17,270 nt of DNA from an uncultured Collinsella sp. (GTDB lineage: Bacteria > Actinomycetota > Coriobacteriia > Coriobacteriales > Coriobacteriaceae). The translations under genes and the position numbers were made by a program. The notes below the pieces were generated by a model. That model was not told the DNA's origin, did not search any database, and was given only the letters and a program-made list of their open reading frames with translations. This document shows positions 7,739-14,924 of this stretch, in pieces (the stretch's first letter is position 1; each line of letters starts with the position of its first letter). The stretch lies in contig CALBUZ010000056.1 in assembly GCA_937969105.1 (NCBI GenBank), forward strand, positions 1 to 17,270, given 5' to 3'.

Positions 7739-7785
7739 AGGTGCAAGGGAGTAAGCAGGAGTCATAACGCTGCTCCCTCGCACCT
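7739..7785 (-). terminator. hairpin after galM, probable terminator
   Basis: AGGTGCAAGGGAG (7739-7751) pairs with CTCCCTCGCACCT (7773-7785) with one mismatch, and GCAG (7755-7758) can extend the pairing. It lies between the galM stop and the galK operator. The minus-strand tail is not T-rich, so termination may be partial and galM-galK readthrough is possible. Confidence 0.6.
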
Positions 7786-7798
7786 CGACGAGGGTGGG

Positions 7799-8875
7799 TT
7801 AACAAACGGTCGAGAATCGGTAGACGATCGTCGAGCTAAACGGGTGGTCAGGTGTGCAGACGGGATGCGCCCAATCTGTGTGATGGTTGTTGTCAGGCCA
7901 AAACTCGGGCTCAAATGCGACGCCGTCGCGAGGACCGTAGCTGCAGCCGTCTTTGGCGTCGATATCGCTGAGCCAGTTGCCGGTATACAGATGTGCGCCC
8001 GGTGCGGTTACGAAGATGTCGAGCGTGCGGCGCGAGTTTGGATCTTGCAAGTGCAGTGCGTGGCGCGGGTCGGCGTCGGGGGTGAAGCCATCCAGGCAGA
8101 AACAATGGTCAAAGCCCCGTGCAATCTTGAGCTGCTCGTCGTTCGCATCGATGTCACGGCCGAGCGCCTTGGGTGCGCGGAAATCGAATGGCGTGCCGGC
8201 CACGGGGCGAACCTCGCCAAAAGAGACGTTGTCCTGGCGCTGGGGGAGGAAAGCCTCGGCGTCGATAGTCACGACCTGGTCCAGAACCGTGCCGGCATCG
8301 TGCCCCGCAAGGTTGAAGTACGTGTGGTTGGTCATGTTGACGAAGGTGTCGGCATCGGTAACGCAGCTTTGCGTGCAGGTGAGCTCTGCGGCACCCGTTG
8401 GCCCCGCCTGCAGGACATAGGCAACGGTAAAGGTGCGGTTGCCCGGGAGGCCCAGTTCGCCGTCGGCCAACTTGCATGTAAAACTCACCGTGTTGGTAAT
8501 CTCGTCGACTGTGGCGTTCCACACGCGCTTATGAAGGCCATGCTCAAGGTCGGTGTGCAGATTATTGGCTTTGTCAGGACCATCGTTGCGTGCCATCTGA
8601 TAGACCGTGCCGGCAATCTCGATTTGGCCTTTATCCGTTCGGTTGGCCGAAGGGCCAATAGTTCCGCCGTAGCACGCCGGATTGTCGAAGTAGCCATCGA
8701 GGGCATCGAAGCCGAGCGCGATGTCGGCAACATCGCCTGAGGCATCGGGAACCTCGATGCCAAGAATGGTCGCGCCATAGTCCATGACGCGCACGCGGGC
8801 ACCTGCGCAAACAAGGCTATAGACCGTAACCGGCGAGCCGCTGGGGGCGGTGCCGAACGGAGTTGTGGTAATCAT
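7799..8875 (-). CDS. galM: aldose 1-epimerase (galactose mutarotase) GalM
   Basis: GalM interconverts beta- and alpha-galactose, supplying the alpha anomer to GalK. The 358-residue protein matches the family length. Motifs in order are GGTIGPSANRT (70-80), NNLHTDLEHGLHKRVW (104-119) with His107, NMTNHTYFNL (180-189) with catalytic His184, DHCFCLD (256-262) with Asp256, and AFEPEFWPDN (320-329) with catalytic Glu322. The usual E-x-Q near the last motif reads E-P-E. I chose the ATG at 8875 because GAAAGGA lies about 5 bases upstream; an in-frame ATG at 8953 would add 26 atypical residues and would almost touch the operator. It is divergent from the LacI-family gene across a shared operator-containing region. 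Confidence 0.94.
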   Translation of the reverse strand: MITTTPFGTAPSGSPVTVYSLVCAGARVRVMDYGATILGIEVPDASGDVADIALGFDALDGYFDNPACYGGTIGPSANRTDKGQIEIAGTVYQMARNDGPDKANNLHTDLEHGLHKRVWNATVDEITNTVSFTCKLADGELGLPGNRTFTVAYVLQAGPTGAAELTCTQSCVTDADTFVNMTNHTYFNLAGHDAGTVLDQVVTIDAEAFLPQRQDNVSFGEVRPVAGTPFDFRAPKALGRDIDANDEQLKIARGFDHCFCLDGFTPDADPRHALHLQDPNSRRTLDIFVTAPGAHLYTGNWLSDIDAKDGCSYGPRDGVAFEPEFWPDNNHHTDWAHPVCTPDHPFSSTIVYRFSTVC

Positions 8876-8953
8876 GAGCGTCCTTTCGAATACGACGCCA
8901 TGGCCTGAGCGCCCGGAGCGCAGGCCGTCATGGTATCGGTGTGTTTGCGTCAT

Positions 8954-8969
8954 ATGTTAACGTACTCAT
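8954..8969. promoter_or_regulatory. LacI-family operator upstream of galM
   Basis: On the minus strand this reads ATGAGTACGTTAACAT, sharing the 13-bp core of the other four sites. It is 79 bases upstream of the galM ATG in the galM/regulator divergent region (8876-9175). Its centre is 122 bp from that of the regulator-proximal site, so looping between the two is possible. Confidence 0.85.
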
Positions 8970-9075
8970 AGCCTGGAACCACTGACTTCTTCGCTTTCCT
9001 GCAATCGGTCGAAAATAAGCCGTGAACGGTATTCAGGTGGTGTTGAGGGCGCTGCATAACTGCTGATAGGTATAG

Positions 9076-9091
9076 TAGAGTACGTTAACAT
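9076..9091. promoter_or_regulatory. LacI-family operator in front of the regulator gene (autoregulation)
   Basis: TAGAGTACGTTAACAT contains the invariant core. It directly follows a possible -10 element TATAGT (9071-9076), so repressor bound here would occlude the promoter. I could not match a good -35 box. The rest of the 300-bp divergent region shows nothing else distinctive. Confidence 0.8.
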
Positions 9092-9175
9092 TATCGATAG
9101 ACAACAAAGCCTCCTGTGTGATCTGCAATTTCGCATGGGGTATTTAGGCTTCCTACAGGAGCGAAGGTGATCTTT

Positions 9176-10207
9176 ATGGCAAGGCGCCCTTCCAACGACA
9201 CGGGTTCGCGTCCGGTTTCCATGGCCGACGTTGCCCGCGCTGCCGGTGTTTCGCAGCAGACGGTTTCGCGCGTTGCCAACGGATTGCCCAACGTGAACGA
9301 GCAGACGCGTCAGCGCGTGCAGGCAGCCATGCAGGAGCTCGGTTTCCGTCCGAGCTATGCCGGCCGTTCGCTGCGTGACGGCCGTTACCATTCGGTCGGC
9401 CTTTGCATCAACGATGTCACCAAGTTTGGTAACCTTACGATGATCGACGGCATTGCCAGCGCGGCCCGCGAGCGCGGCTGCGCCATCACGCTGGTCGAGA
9501 TGTCCAAGACCGAGGAGTTCTCGCTTGCCGAGGCAACGCGTCGCATGGCCGCGCTGCCCGTGGACGGCATCATTATCGGCATGAGCCGTATGGCGCCTGA
9601 TTTTGAGACATTCGATCCGCTACCGGGTATTGGCACGGTCATCGTCACCATGTATGCTCACCCGCGGGTAACCACGGTCGACTCTGACCACTATGGCTGC
9701 TCTCTACTGCTTATGGATCATCTGTTTGAGCTGGGCCACGAGCAAATTCGCTTTATCGGCGGTCCGTCCTTCTCGGTCGACGAACAGTTCCGCCGGGCTG
9801 GTTGGAGAGATTCTCTCGAGCGCAGGCATATCAAAATGGCTGAACCGCTCGAGGGCGACTGGTCTGCCAACAGCGGTTACGAAGCCGGCAGGTACCTGGC
9901 CGAGCATGACCGCACCATGACGGCGATCTATGCGGCAAACGATCAGATGGCAAATGGCGCGATTGCCGCGCTGCGTGATAGCGGTCTGCGCGTGCCCGAG
10001 GACGTGAGCGTGGTGGGCGTCGACGATTCACTCGACGACTTTGTCGCGCACAACGAGCTCACGACCGTGCGATTCGATCTACATCAGCGCGGACGCGAGG
10101 TGTTCGAGCATGCGGTTCCCAAAGCGGGGACGTCGGGCAAAACCGTCGCCATTCGCATTCCCGGCCAGCTTATCGTCCGACATACCACAGCAAGGCCGCG
10201 CGCATAG
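9176..10207 (+). CDS. LacI/GalR-family transcriptional regulator of the galactose genes
   Basis: The 343-residue protein has the LacI architecture. An N-terminal helix-turn-helix (about residues 14-36, SMADVARAAGVSQQTVSRV) is followed by the hinge helix region (about 55-68) and a periplasmic-binding-protein-like sensor domain. The sensor includes DGIIIG, the VTTVDSDHYG segment, AANDQMANGAIAALRD and the closing VPEDVSVVGVDDS. It is divergent from galM and sits among five copies of one CG-centred operator, including one in front of itself. I therefore infer that it is the galactose-responsive repressor of galM, galKT, mglB and mglAC; the inducer is not shown by sequence. The ATG at 9176 has GAAGG 8 bases upstream. 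A GTG at 9167 with AGGAG 4 bases upstream is an alternative start adding three residues. Confidence 0.93.
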   Translation: MARRPSNDTGSRPVSMADVARAAGVSQQTVSRVANGLPNVNEQTRQRVQAAMQELGFRPSYAGRSLRDGRYHSVGLCINDVTKFGNLTMIDGIASAARERGCAITLVEMSKTEEFSLAEATRRMAALPVDGIIIGMSRMAPDFETFDPLPGIGTVIVTMYAHPRVTTVDSDHYGCSLLLMDHLFELGHEQIRFIGGPSFSVDEQFRRAGWRDSLERRHIKMAEPLEGDWSANSGYEAGRYLAEHDRTMTAIYAANDQMANGAIAALRDSGLRVPEDVSVVGVDDSLDDFVAHNELTTVRFDLHQRGREVFEHAVPKAGTSGKTVAIRIPGQLIVRHTTARPRA

Positions 10208-10290
10208 TTTTCACAGGTCAACGGCTCAACGTTGCATATCAATAACAATCGGTAAGGATGCTGGCAGATAGCTGTTGGGATGCGGGCGAG

Positions 10291-10320
10291 TGCTATGATA
10301 GACGGGTTCTTTTGTCTATC
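10291..10320 (+). promoter_or_regulatory. extended -10 promoter with overlapping inverted repeat for the flavodiiron gene
   Basis: TGCTATGAT (10291-10299) is an extended -10 element (TGN plus TATGAT). Overlapping it, GATAGAC (10297-10303) and GTCTATC (10314-10320) form a perfect 7-bp inverted repeat with a 10-base spacer, ending just before the AAGGAGG ribosome site at 10321-10327. The repeat could be an operator or a 5' leader hairpin. Confidence 0.6.
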
Positions 10321-10336
10321 AAGGAGGCTTTGCCTG

Positions 10337-11497
10337 ATGGAGATCACCAAGGATATCCGCTACGTTGGCGTCGACGATCACGACATTGACCTGTTCGAGG
10401 GCCAGTACGACGTGTCCGAGAATGGTATGGCATACAACAGCTACGTCATCCTGGGCGAGAAGATCGCTGTCGCCGATTCGGTCGATGGCGGTTTTGTTGA
10501 CGAGTGGCTCGGCAACATCGAGGCCGTGCTCGATGGCCGTACGCCCGACTACTTGGTCGTCCATCACATGGAGCCCGATCACTCTGCAGGCATCGTCGCC
10601 TTTATGGAGCGCTATCCCCAGGCGCAGATTGTGGCCAGTATGGGCGCTTTCCGCATGATGGTCAACTACTTTGGCACCGACTACCCCGAGCGCAAGACGG
10701 TCGTCAAAGAGGGCGACGTGCTCGATCTGGGCAGTCATAGCCTAACGTTTGTCGGCGCTCCCAACGTGCACTGGCCCGAGGTACTGTTCTCTTACGAGGT
10801 CACCGACAAGGTGCTCTTTAGTGCTGACGGTTTTGGCAAGTTTGGCGCTAACGACATCGAAGATCCGGAAGGGTGGGCCTGCGAGGCGCGCCGTTACTAC
10901 TTTGGCATCGTCGGCAAGTTCGGCAAGTTCGTGCAGGCCGTGCTCAAGAAGGCCGCCGACCTGGACATCCAGATCATCTGCCCGCTTCACGGCCCCGTGC
11001 TGACCGAGAACCTGGGCTACTACCTCGACACCTACAACACCTGGTCGAGCTATCAGCCCGAGGACGAGGGCATCACCATTGCCTACGCGAGCGTCTACGG
11101 CCATCTGAAGGCTGCCGTTGAGGAGCTTGCATCTGCGCTCGAGGCTCGCGGCCAGAAGGTTTCCGTCTTTGACTTGGCTCGCGACGACATGGCCGAGGCC
11201 GTTGAGGACGCGTTCCGCTATGACCGTCTGGTACTCGCTTCCATTACCTATCAGGGCGAGATCTTCCCGTTCATGAGCACCTTCATCCACACGCTCGCCG
11301 AACATGCCTATCAGAACCGTACGGTGGCGCTCGTCGAGGGCGGCTCCTGGGCGCCCGCAGCTGCCAAGATTATGACCAAGGAGCTCGAGGGTATGAAGGA
11401 CATCACCCTGACGCAGAACAAGGTGACCGTCCTGGGTTCGCTCAACGACGCCTCGCGCGCTCAGATCGAGGCCCTCGCTGACGAGCTCTCCAAGTAG
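10337..11497 (+). CDS. FprA-type flavodiiron protein (A-type flavoprotein)
   Basis: The 386-residue cytoplasmic protein combines an N-terminal metallo-beta-lactamase-like diiron domain (about 1-240) and a C-terminal flavodoxin domain (about 246-386, starting ITIAYASVYGH). All expected diiron ligands are present: His77-x-Glu79-x-Asp81-His82, His145 (NVHWP), Asp164 (SADGFG) and His218 (CPLHGP). Such proteins reduce O2 to water and/or NO to N2O, protecting anaerobes. There is no fused rubredoxin domain, so electrons must come from a separate donor. The start is set by AAGGAGG 9 bases before the ATG. An upstream in-frame ATG at 10295 overlaps the promoter and is unlikely. It has its own promoter and terminator and no galactose operator, so it appears functionally unrelated to its neighbours. 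Confidence 0.94.
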   Translation: MEITKDIRYVGVDDHDIDLFEGQYDVSENGMAYNSYVILGEKIAVADSVDGGFVDEWLGNIEAVLDGRTPDYLVVHHMEPDHSAGIVAFMERYPQAQIVASMGAFRMMVNYFGTDYPERKTVVKEGDVLDLGSHSLTFVGAPNVHWPEVLFSYEVTDKVLFSADGFGKFGANDIEDPEGWACEARRYYFGIVGKFGKFVQAVLKKAADLDIQIICPLHGPVLTENLGYYLDTYNTWSSYQPEDEGITIAYASVYGHLKAAVEELASALEARGQKVSVFDLARDDMAEAVEDAFRYDRLVLASITYQGEIFPFMSTFIHTLAEHAYQNRTVALVEGGSWAPAAAKIMTKELEGMKDITLTQNKVTVLGSLNDASRAQIEALADELSK

Positions 11498-11520
11498 CGA
11501 TACGTTCACTTTTAACGCTC

Positions 11521-11566
11521 AAACCACCACAAAGGGGACAGGCACCTTTGTGGTGGTTTTTGTTTA
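11521..11566 (+). terminator. Rho-independent terminator after the flavodiiron gene, also a repeat unit
   Basis: AAACCACCACAAAGG (11521-11535) pairs perfectly with CCTTTGTGGTGGTTT (11545-11559) around a 9-base loop, followed by TTTGTTT. The left arm plus loop (11521-11541) is 20/21 identical to 17179-17199 beside the putative insertion sequence. Confidence 0.9.
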
Positions 11567-11745
11567 GGGGCAAATGCCGATGATAAAACGCTTGACTCTG
11601 TCGTTACCTGCGGCGATGGCAGAGTGCTTATCTAAAAGCACCCCCATTTACCTCGCATTATTTTAAAATGCGGCATACCGTTCGCGTGCTCATATCGACC
11701 GTTCGGCGTCTTCGATGAAACTCTGGACAGTCTTTATTCCTCAGG
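11567..11745. other. non-coding stretch upstream of the mglB operators
   Basis: I see no gene. The only local structure is an AT-rich inverted repeat CGCATT-N7-AATGCG (11654-11672). TGGACA at 11724-11729 is a possible -35 for mglB, whose -10 would then fall within the operator at 11746-11761, but the -10 match is poor. Confidence 0.4.
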
Positions 11746-11761
11746 CTGTTAACGTACTCAT
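11746..11761. promoter_or_regulatory. LacI-family operator upstream of mglB
   Basis: CTGTTAACGTACTCAT is the reverse orientation of the shared operator (core GAGTACGTTAACA). It lies about 148 bases upstream of the mglB start. Confidence 0.82.
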
Positions 11762-11819
11762 TAACGACTCGTCTCTGCTGCTGCGCTGCGGCGGGGAGTT
11801 GGAGCCCGCCGAGGGGCAA

Positions 11820-11839
11820 GGATGTTAGCGCAAACATCC
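11820..11839. promoter_or_regulatory. second palindromic operator (cre/LacI-like) in the mglB leader
   Basis: GGATGTTAGCGCAAACATCC is a 20-bp palindrome with a single mismatched pair around a central CG. Its inner 16 bases (11822-11837) fit the LacI-family/CcpA cre pattern WTGNNARCGNWWWCAW and share ATGTTA with the galactose operators. Catabolite control is one explanation and a second site for the local repressor another. It ends 69 bases before the mglB ATG. Confidence 0.6.
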
Positions 11840-11908
11840 ACGTTTCCCCGGCGCTCACTTTGGTAGTCAAAGCGCATTAAGGGATGCGCTAAGAAAGGGG
11901 AATTCCTC

Positions 11909-13210
11909 ATGGCACTTTCTCGTCGTCAATTCCTTCAGGCTTGCGGCCTCGGCGTGATGAGCGTCGCTACTGCCGGCTCCCTCGTGGGCTGCGGTGGCTC
12001 TGGTAGCGAGGGCGGCTCTGCTGCCGCTAGCGGTACCGCCAACGCTCAGAAGCCGGTCGTTTTCTACAACCGCCAGCCTTCTAACTCTTCTACCGGCGAG
12101 CTGGATATGACCACGCTCAAGTGGAACGACGACACCTACTACGTCGGCTTCGACGCCAAGCAGGGCGGCGAGCTCGAGGGTCAGATGGTTGTCGAGTACA
12201 TCAAGGCCCATGCAGCCGACATCGACCGCAACGGTGACGGCGTCATTGGTTACGTCCTCGCCATCGGTGACGTGGGACACAACGACTCCATCGCTCGTAC
12301 CCGTGGCTGCCGCAAGGCCCTGGGCACCGCTGTCGAGAAGGACGGCCAGATCGTTTCTGACCCCGTCGGCACCAACACGGACGGCAAGTCCGACAAGGTC
12401 AAGGACGGCGAGATCGAGGTCGACGGCAAGAAGTTCAAGATCCGTGAGCTCGCCAGCCAGGAGATGAAGACCTCCGCCGGCGCCACTTGGGACGCTCCGA
12501 CCGCCGGTAACGCTCTGTCCGGCACCTGGGCTTCCGCTTTCGGTGAGCAGATCGATATCGTTGTCTCCAACAACGACGGCATGGGCATGTCCATGTACTC
12601 CAACTGGGCCAAGGAGAACAAGGTCCCCGTCTTTGGTTACGACGCCAACTCCGACGCCGTTGCAGCCCTGGGCGACACCGACTTCCCCTATGGTGGCACC
12701 ATTTCCCAGAACCCCGCTGTCCAGGCTTACCTCACCCTGCGTCTGCTCCGCAACTCTCTTGACGGCGTCGACGTCAACACCGGCGTGGGCAAGGCTGACG
12801 ATGCCGGCAACGTCATCGCCGAGGATGACTTCAAGTTCAGCAAGGACGATCGCTCCTTCTACGCTATGAACCTCGAGGTCACGGCCGACAACTATAAGGA
12901 CTTCACCGACCCGGCGAACACCCTGTACGAGACGGCTCAGGCCCAGCTCGACGAGAAGGACAGCCCCAAGAAGAAGGTCTGGCTGAGCATATACAACTCC
13001 GCCGACAACTTCCTGGGCTCCACCTACAAGCCGCTGCTCGAGAAGTATGCTCCGCTGCTCAACCTCGATCTCGAAGTTGTCCAGGGCGACGGCCAGAACG
13101 AGTCCTCCATTACCAACAAGCTTGGCAACCCGGCTGACTTTGATGCCTTTGCCATCAACATGGTGAAGACCGACAACGGCGCTTCCTACACGTCGATTCT
13201 TGGCCAGTAG
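11909..13210 (+). CDS. mglB: galactose/glucose-binding lipoprotein MglB, apparently circularly permuted
   Basis: This is the substrate-binding protein of the Mgl ABC importer, 433 residues. A twin-arginine-like start (SRRQFLQ, 4-10) and lipobox SLVGC with Cys28 indicate a membrane-anchored lipoprotein, possibly Tat-exported. The mature domain begins at about residue 48 with PVVFYNRQP, which corresponds to E. coli MglB after residue ~110. It continues through a calcium-loop-like DRNGDGVIG (106-114), GHNDSIAR (123-130), Trp194, NND (221-223), GYDAN (243-247) and Asn268. After a linker (about 334-356) come residues 357-433 (SIYNSADNFLG ... FAINMVK), which match the canonical N-terminus. Ligand contacts Asp14, Phe16 and Asn91 of E. 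coli map to Asp366, Phe368 and Asn417. An insertion lies at about 145-180. AGAAAGGGG precedes the ATG. Confidence 0.93.
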   Translation: MALSRRQFLQACGLGVMSVATAGSLVGCGGSGSEGGSAAASGTANAQKPVVFYNRQPSNSSTGELDMTTLKWNDDTYYVGFDAKQGGELEGQMVVEYIKAHAADIDRNGDGVIGYVLAIGDVGHNDSIARTRGCRKALGTAVEKDGQIVSDPVGTNTDGKSDKVKDGEIEVDGKKFKIRELASQEMKTSAGATWDAPTAGNALSGTWASAFGEQIDIVVSNNDGMGMSMYSNWAKENKVPVFGYDANSDAVAALGDTDFPYGGTISQNPAVQAYLTLRLLRNSLDGVDVNTGVGKADDAGNVIAEDDFKFSKDDRSFYAMNLEVTADNYKDFTDPANTLYETAQAQLDEKDSPKKKVWLSIYNSADNFLGSTYKPLLEKYAPLLNLDLEVVQGDGQNESSITNKLGNPADFDAFAINMVKTDNGASYTSILGQ

Positions 13211-13246
13211 GCCAACGATTGCTCGCGAGAGCATGTAGGCATGTTG

Positions 13247-13282
13247 GCAAGGGGGATCAGGAGACTGCTCCCCCTTGCTTTT
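13247..13282 (+). terminator. terminator-like hairpin between mglB and mglA
   Basis: GCAAGGGGGATCAG (13247-13260) pairs with CTGCTCCCCCTTGC (13265-13278), with one mismatch, around GAGA, followed by TTTT. It probably terminates or attenuates transcription so that the binding protein is made in excess over MglAC. Confidence 0.85.
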
Positions 13283-13290
13283 CAGAGACC

Positions 13291-13306
13291 ATGAGTACGT
13301 AAACAT
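13291..13306. promoter_or_regulatory. LacI-family operator upstream of mglA
   Basis: ATGAGTACGTAAACAT is identical to the galK site. It lies between the mglB hairpin and mglA, 94 bases before the mglA ATG, implying a separate regulated promoter for mglAC. A larger inverted repeat, GAGACCAT (13285-13292) and ATGGTCTC (13313-13320), encloses it. Confidence 0.82.
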
Positions 13307-13400
13307 TTCGTAATGGTCTCATATCAGGACGTTCTCCCTATCGTAGCTGCGCAAATAAGGTTGCACAGGGAGGACATCGAGGGAAACGAGGGGTGAATAC

Positions 13401-14906
13401 ATGTCAGACAAGCAAGACGACATCGTCCTGTCGATTCGAGGGATGAGCAAGACGTTCGGGCGTAACCGAGTGCTCGACCACATCGACCTCGACGTCCGCC
13501 GTGGCACCGTCATGGGCCTGATGGGTGAGAACGGCGCAGGCAAGTCCACGATGATGAAATGCCTGTTCGGCACTTATCAAAAGGACGAGGGTTCGATTTT
13601 CCTCGATGGCAAGGAGGTGAGTTTCTCCGGTCCTAAGGATGCTCTCGAAAACGGCATCGCCATGGTCCACCAGGAGCTCAACCAGTGCCTCGAGCGCAAT
13701 GTGGTCGATAACTTGTTTTTGGGCCGCTATCCGGTTAAGGGCGGCGTGATCGACGAGGCGCGCATGCGCAAAGAAGCTTCGGATCTGTTCCGTCGCTTGG
13801 GCATGACCGTCAACCTGACCCAGCCCATGAAAAACATGAGCGTATCTCAGCGCCAGATGGTCGAGATCGCCAAGGCTATGTCCTATAACGCCAAGGTTAT
13901 CGTTTTGGACGAGCCTACAAGTTCACTGATGGCGCAAGAGGTCGATAAGCTGTTCGAGATGATGCGTAAGCTCAAGGAGCAGGGCATCGCTCTGATCTAC
14001 ATCTCGCACAAAATGGACGAGATCTTCGAGATCTGCGACGACGTCTCGGTTCTGCGCGACGGTAATCTGGTTATGACCAAGCGCACGAGTGACACCAACA
14101 TGAACGAGCTCGTGAGCGCCATGGTCGGCCGCTCGCTGGACAACCGTTTCCCGCCCGTGGACAACATTCCCGGCGACAACGTCCTTTCGGTGCAGCACCT
14201 GTCCACGAAGTTCGATCCGCACCTGGTGGACATTACCTTTGACGTGCGTAAGGGCGAAATCTTTGGTCTGTATGGACTGGTCGGCGCAGGCCGTACCGAG
14301 CTTCTCGAGACGATCTTTGGTATTCGCACCCGTGCTGCAGGTCGTGTGTACTTCCGCGACCGCCTGATGAACTTCTCCTCGGCGCGCGACGCTATGGAGC
14401 ACGGTTTTGCTCTGATTACCGAGGAGCGCAAGGCAAACGGCCTGTTCCTGAAGGGCGATCTGACGTTTAACACCACCATCGCCAACCTTGATCAATACAA
14501 GAGCGGTCCCGCGCTGTCCAACGACAAGATGGTTCGCGCGACGAACAAAGAGATTAAGACCATGCATACCAAGTGCATGGGCCCCGATGATCTGATTTCA
14601 AGCCTCTCTGGCGGCAACCAGCAAAAGGTCATTTTTGGTAAGTGGCTTGAGCGCTATCCGCAGGTGTTCCTGATGGACGAGCCCACCCGTGGTATCGATG
14701 TTGGCGCTAAGTACGAGATTTACCAGCTCATTATCGACATGGCTAAGAAGGGCACTACGGTCATCGTGGTTTCCTCCGAGATGCCCGAGATTCTCGGCAT
14801 CACCAACCGCATCGGCGTCATGTCGAACGGGCACCTTTCGGGCATCGTCAACACCAAGGAGACGAACCAGGAAGAGCTGCTCCGTTTGAGCGCCAAGTAT
14901 CTGTAG
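13401..14906 (+). CDS. mglA: galactose/methyl-galactoside ABC importer ATP-binding protein MglA
   Basis: MglA is the double ATPase that powers galactose import, and its 501 residues match the family (E. coli about 506). The first cassette has Walker A GENGAGKST (42-50), signature MSVSQRQMVEIAKAM (146-160), Walker B VIVLDEPT (166-173) and the switch His203 in ISHK. The second has a degenerate P-loop GLVGAGRT (292-299), as usual in sugar importers of this class, then LSGGNQQK (402-409) and VFLMDEPTRGID (422-433). AGGGG lies just upstream of the ATG. It is separated from mglB by a hairpin and its own operator, and mglC starts 18 bases after its stop codon, so mglA-mglC form one transcription unit. 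Confidence 0.96.
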   Translation: MSDKQDDIVLSIRGMSKTFGRNRVLDHIDLDVRRGTVMGLMGENGAGKSTMMKCLFGTYQKDEGSIFLDGKEVSFSGPKDALENGIAMVHQELNQCLERNVVDNLFLGRYPVKGGVIDEARMRKEASDLFRRLGMTVNLTQPMKNMSVSQRQMVEIAKAMSYNAKVIVLDEPTSSLMAQEVDKLFEMMRKLKEQGIALIYISHKMDEIFEICDDVSVLRDGNLVMTKRTSDTNMNELVSAMVGRSLDNRFPPVDNIPGDNVLSVQHLSTKFDPHLVDITFDVRKGEIFGLYGLVGAGRTELLETIFGIRTRAAGRVYFRDRLMNFSSARDAMEHGFALITEERKANGLFLKGDLTFNTTIANLDQYKSGPALSNDKMVRATNKEIKTMHTKCMGPDDLISSLSGGNQQKVIFGKWLERYPQVFLMDEPTRGIDVGAKYEIYQLIIDMAKKGTTVIVVSSEMPEILGITNRIGVMSNGHLSGIVNTKETNQEELLRLSAKYL

Positions 14907-14924
14907 ACGAAGGGGATGGAACAC

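Noticed and set aside
9043..9076. TTGAGG plus TATAGT as a full -35/-10 promoter for the regulator
   Set aside because: The spacing is 22 bases, too long for a standard promoter; only the -10 is kept as a possibility.
11909..13210. Truncated MglB with an unrelated C-terminal fusion
   Set aside because: The C-terminal 77 residues align with the missing canonical N-terminus, including the DNF and AIN ligand motifs, so permutation explains both ends.
11909..13210. Frameshift or assembly scramble as the cause of the odd MglB order
   Set aside because: The frame is continuous, the signal and lipobox join directly to the domain, and the breakpoint coincides with a domain-strand boundary. A resequencing check would still settle it.
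11867..13306. Open frame of 479 codons antisense to mglB
   Set aside because: It mirrors the mglB coding strand in a GC-rich region, has no recognisable domain and overlaps a terminator and an operator. The sense frame has clear motifs.
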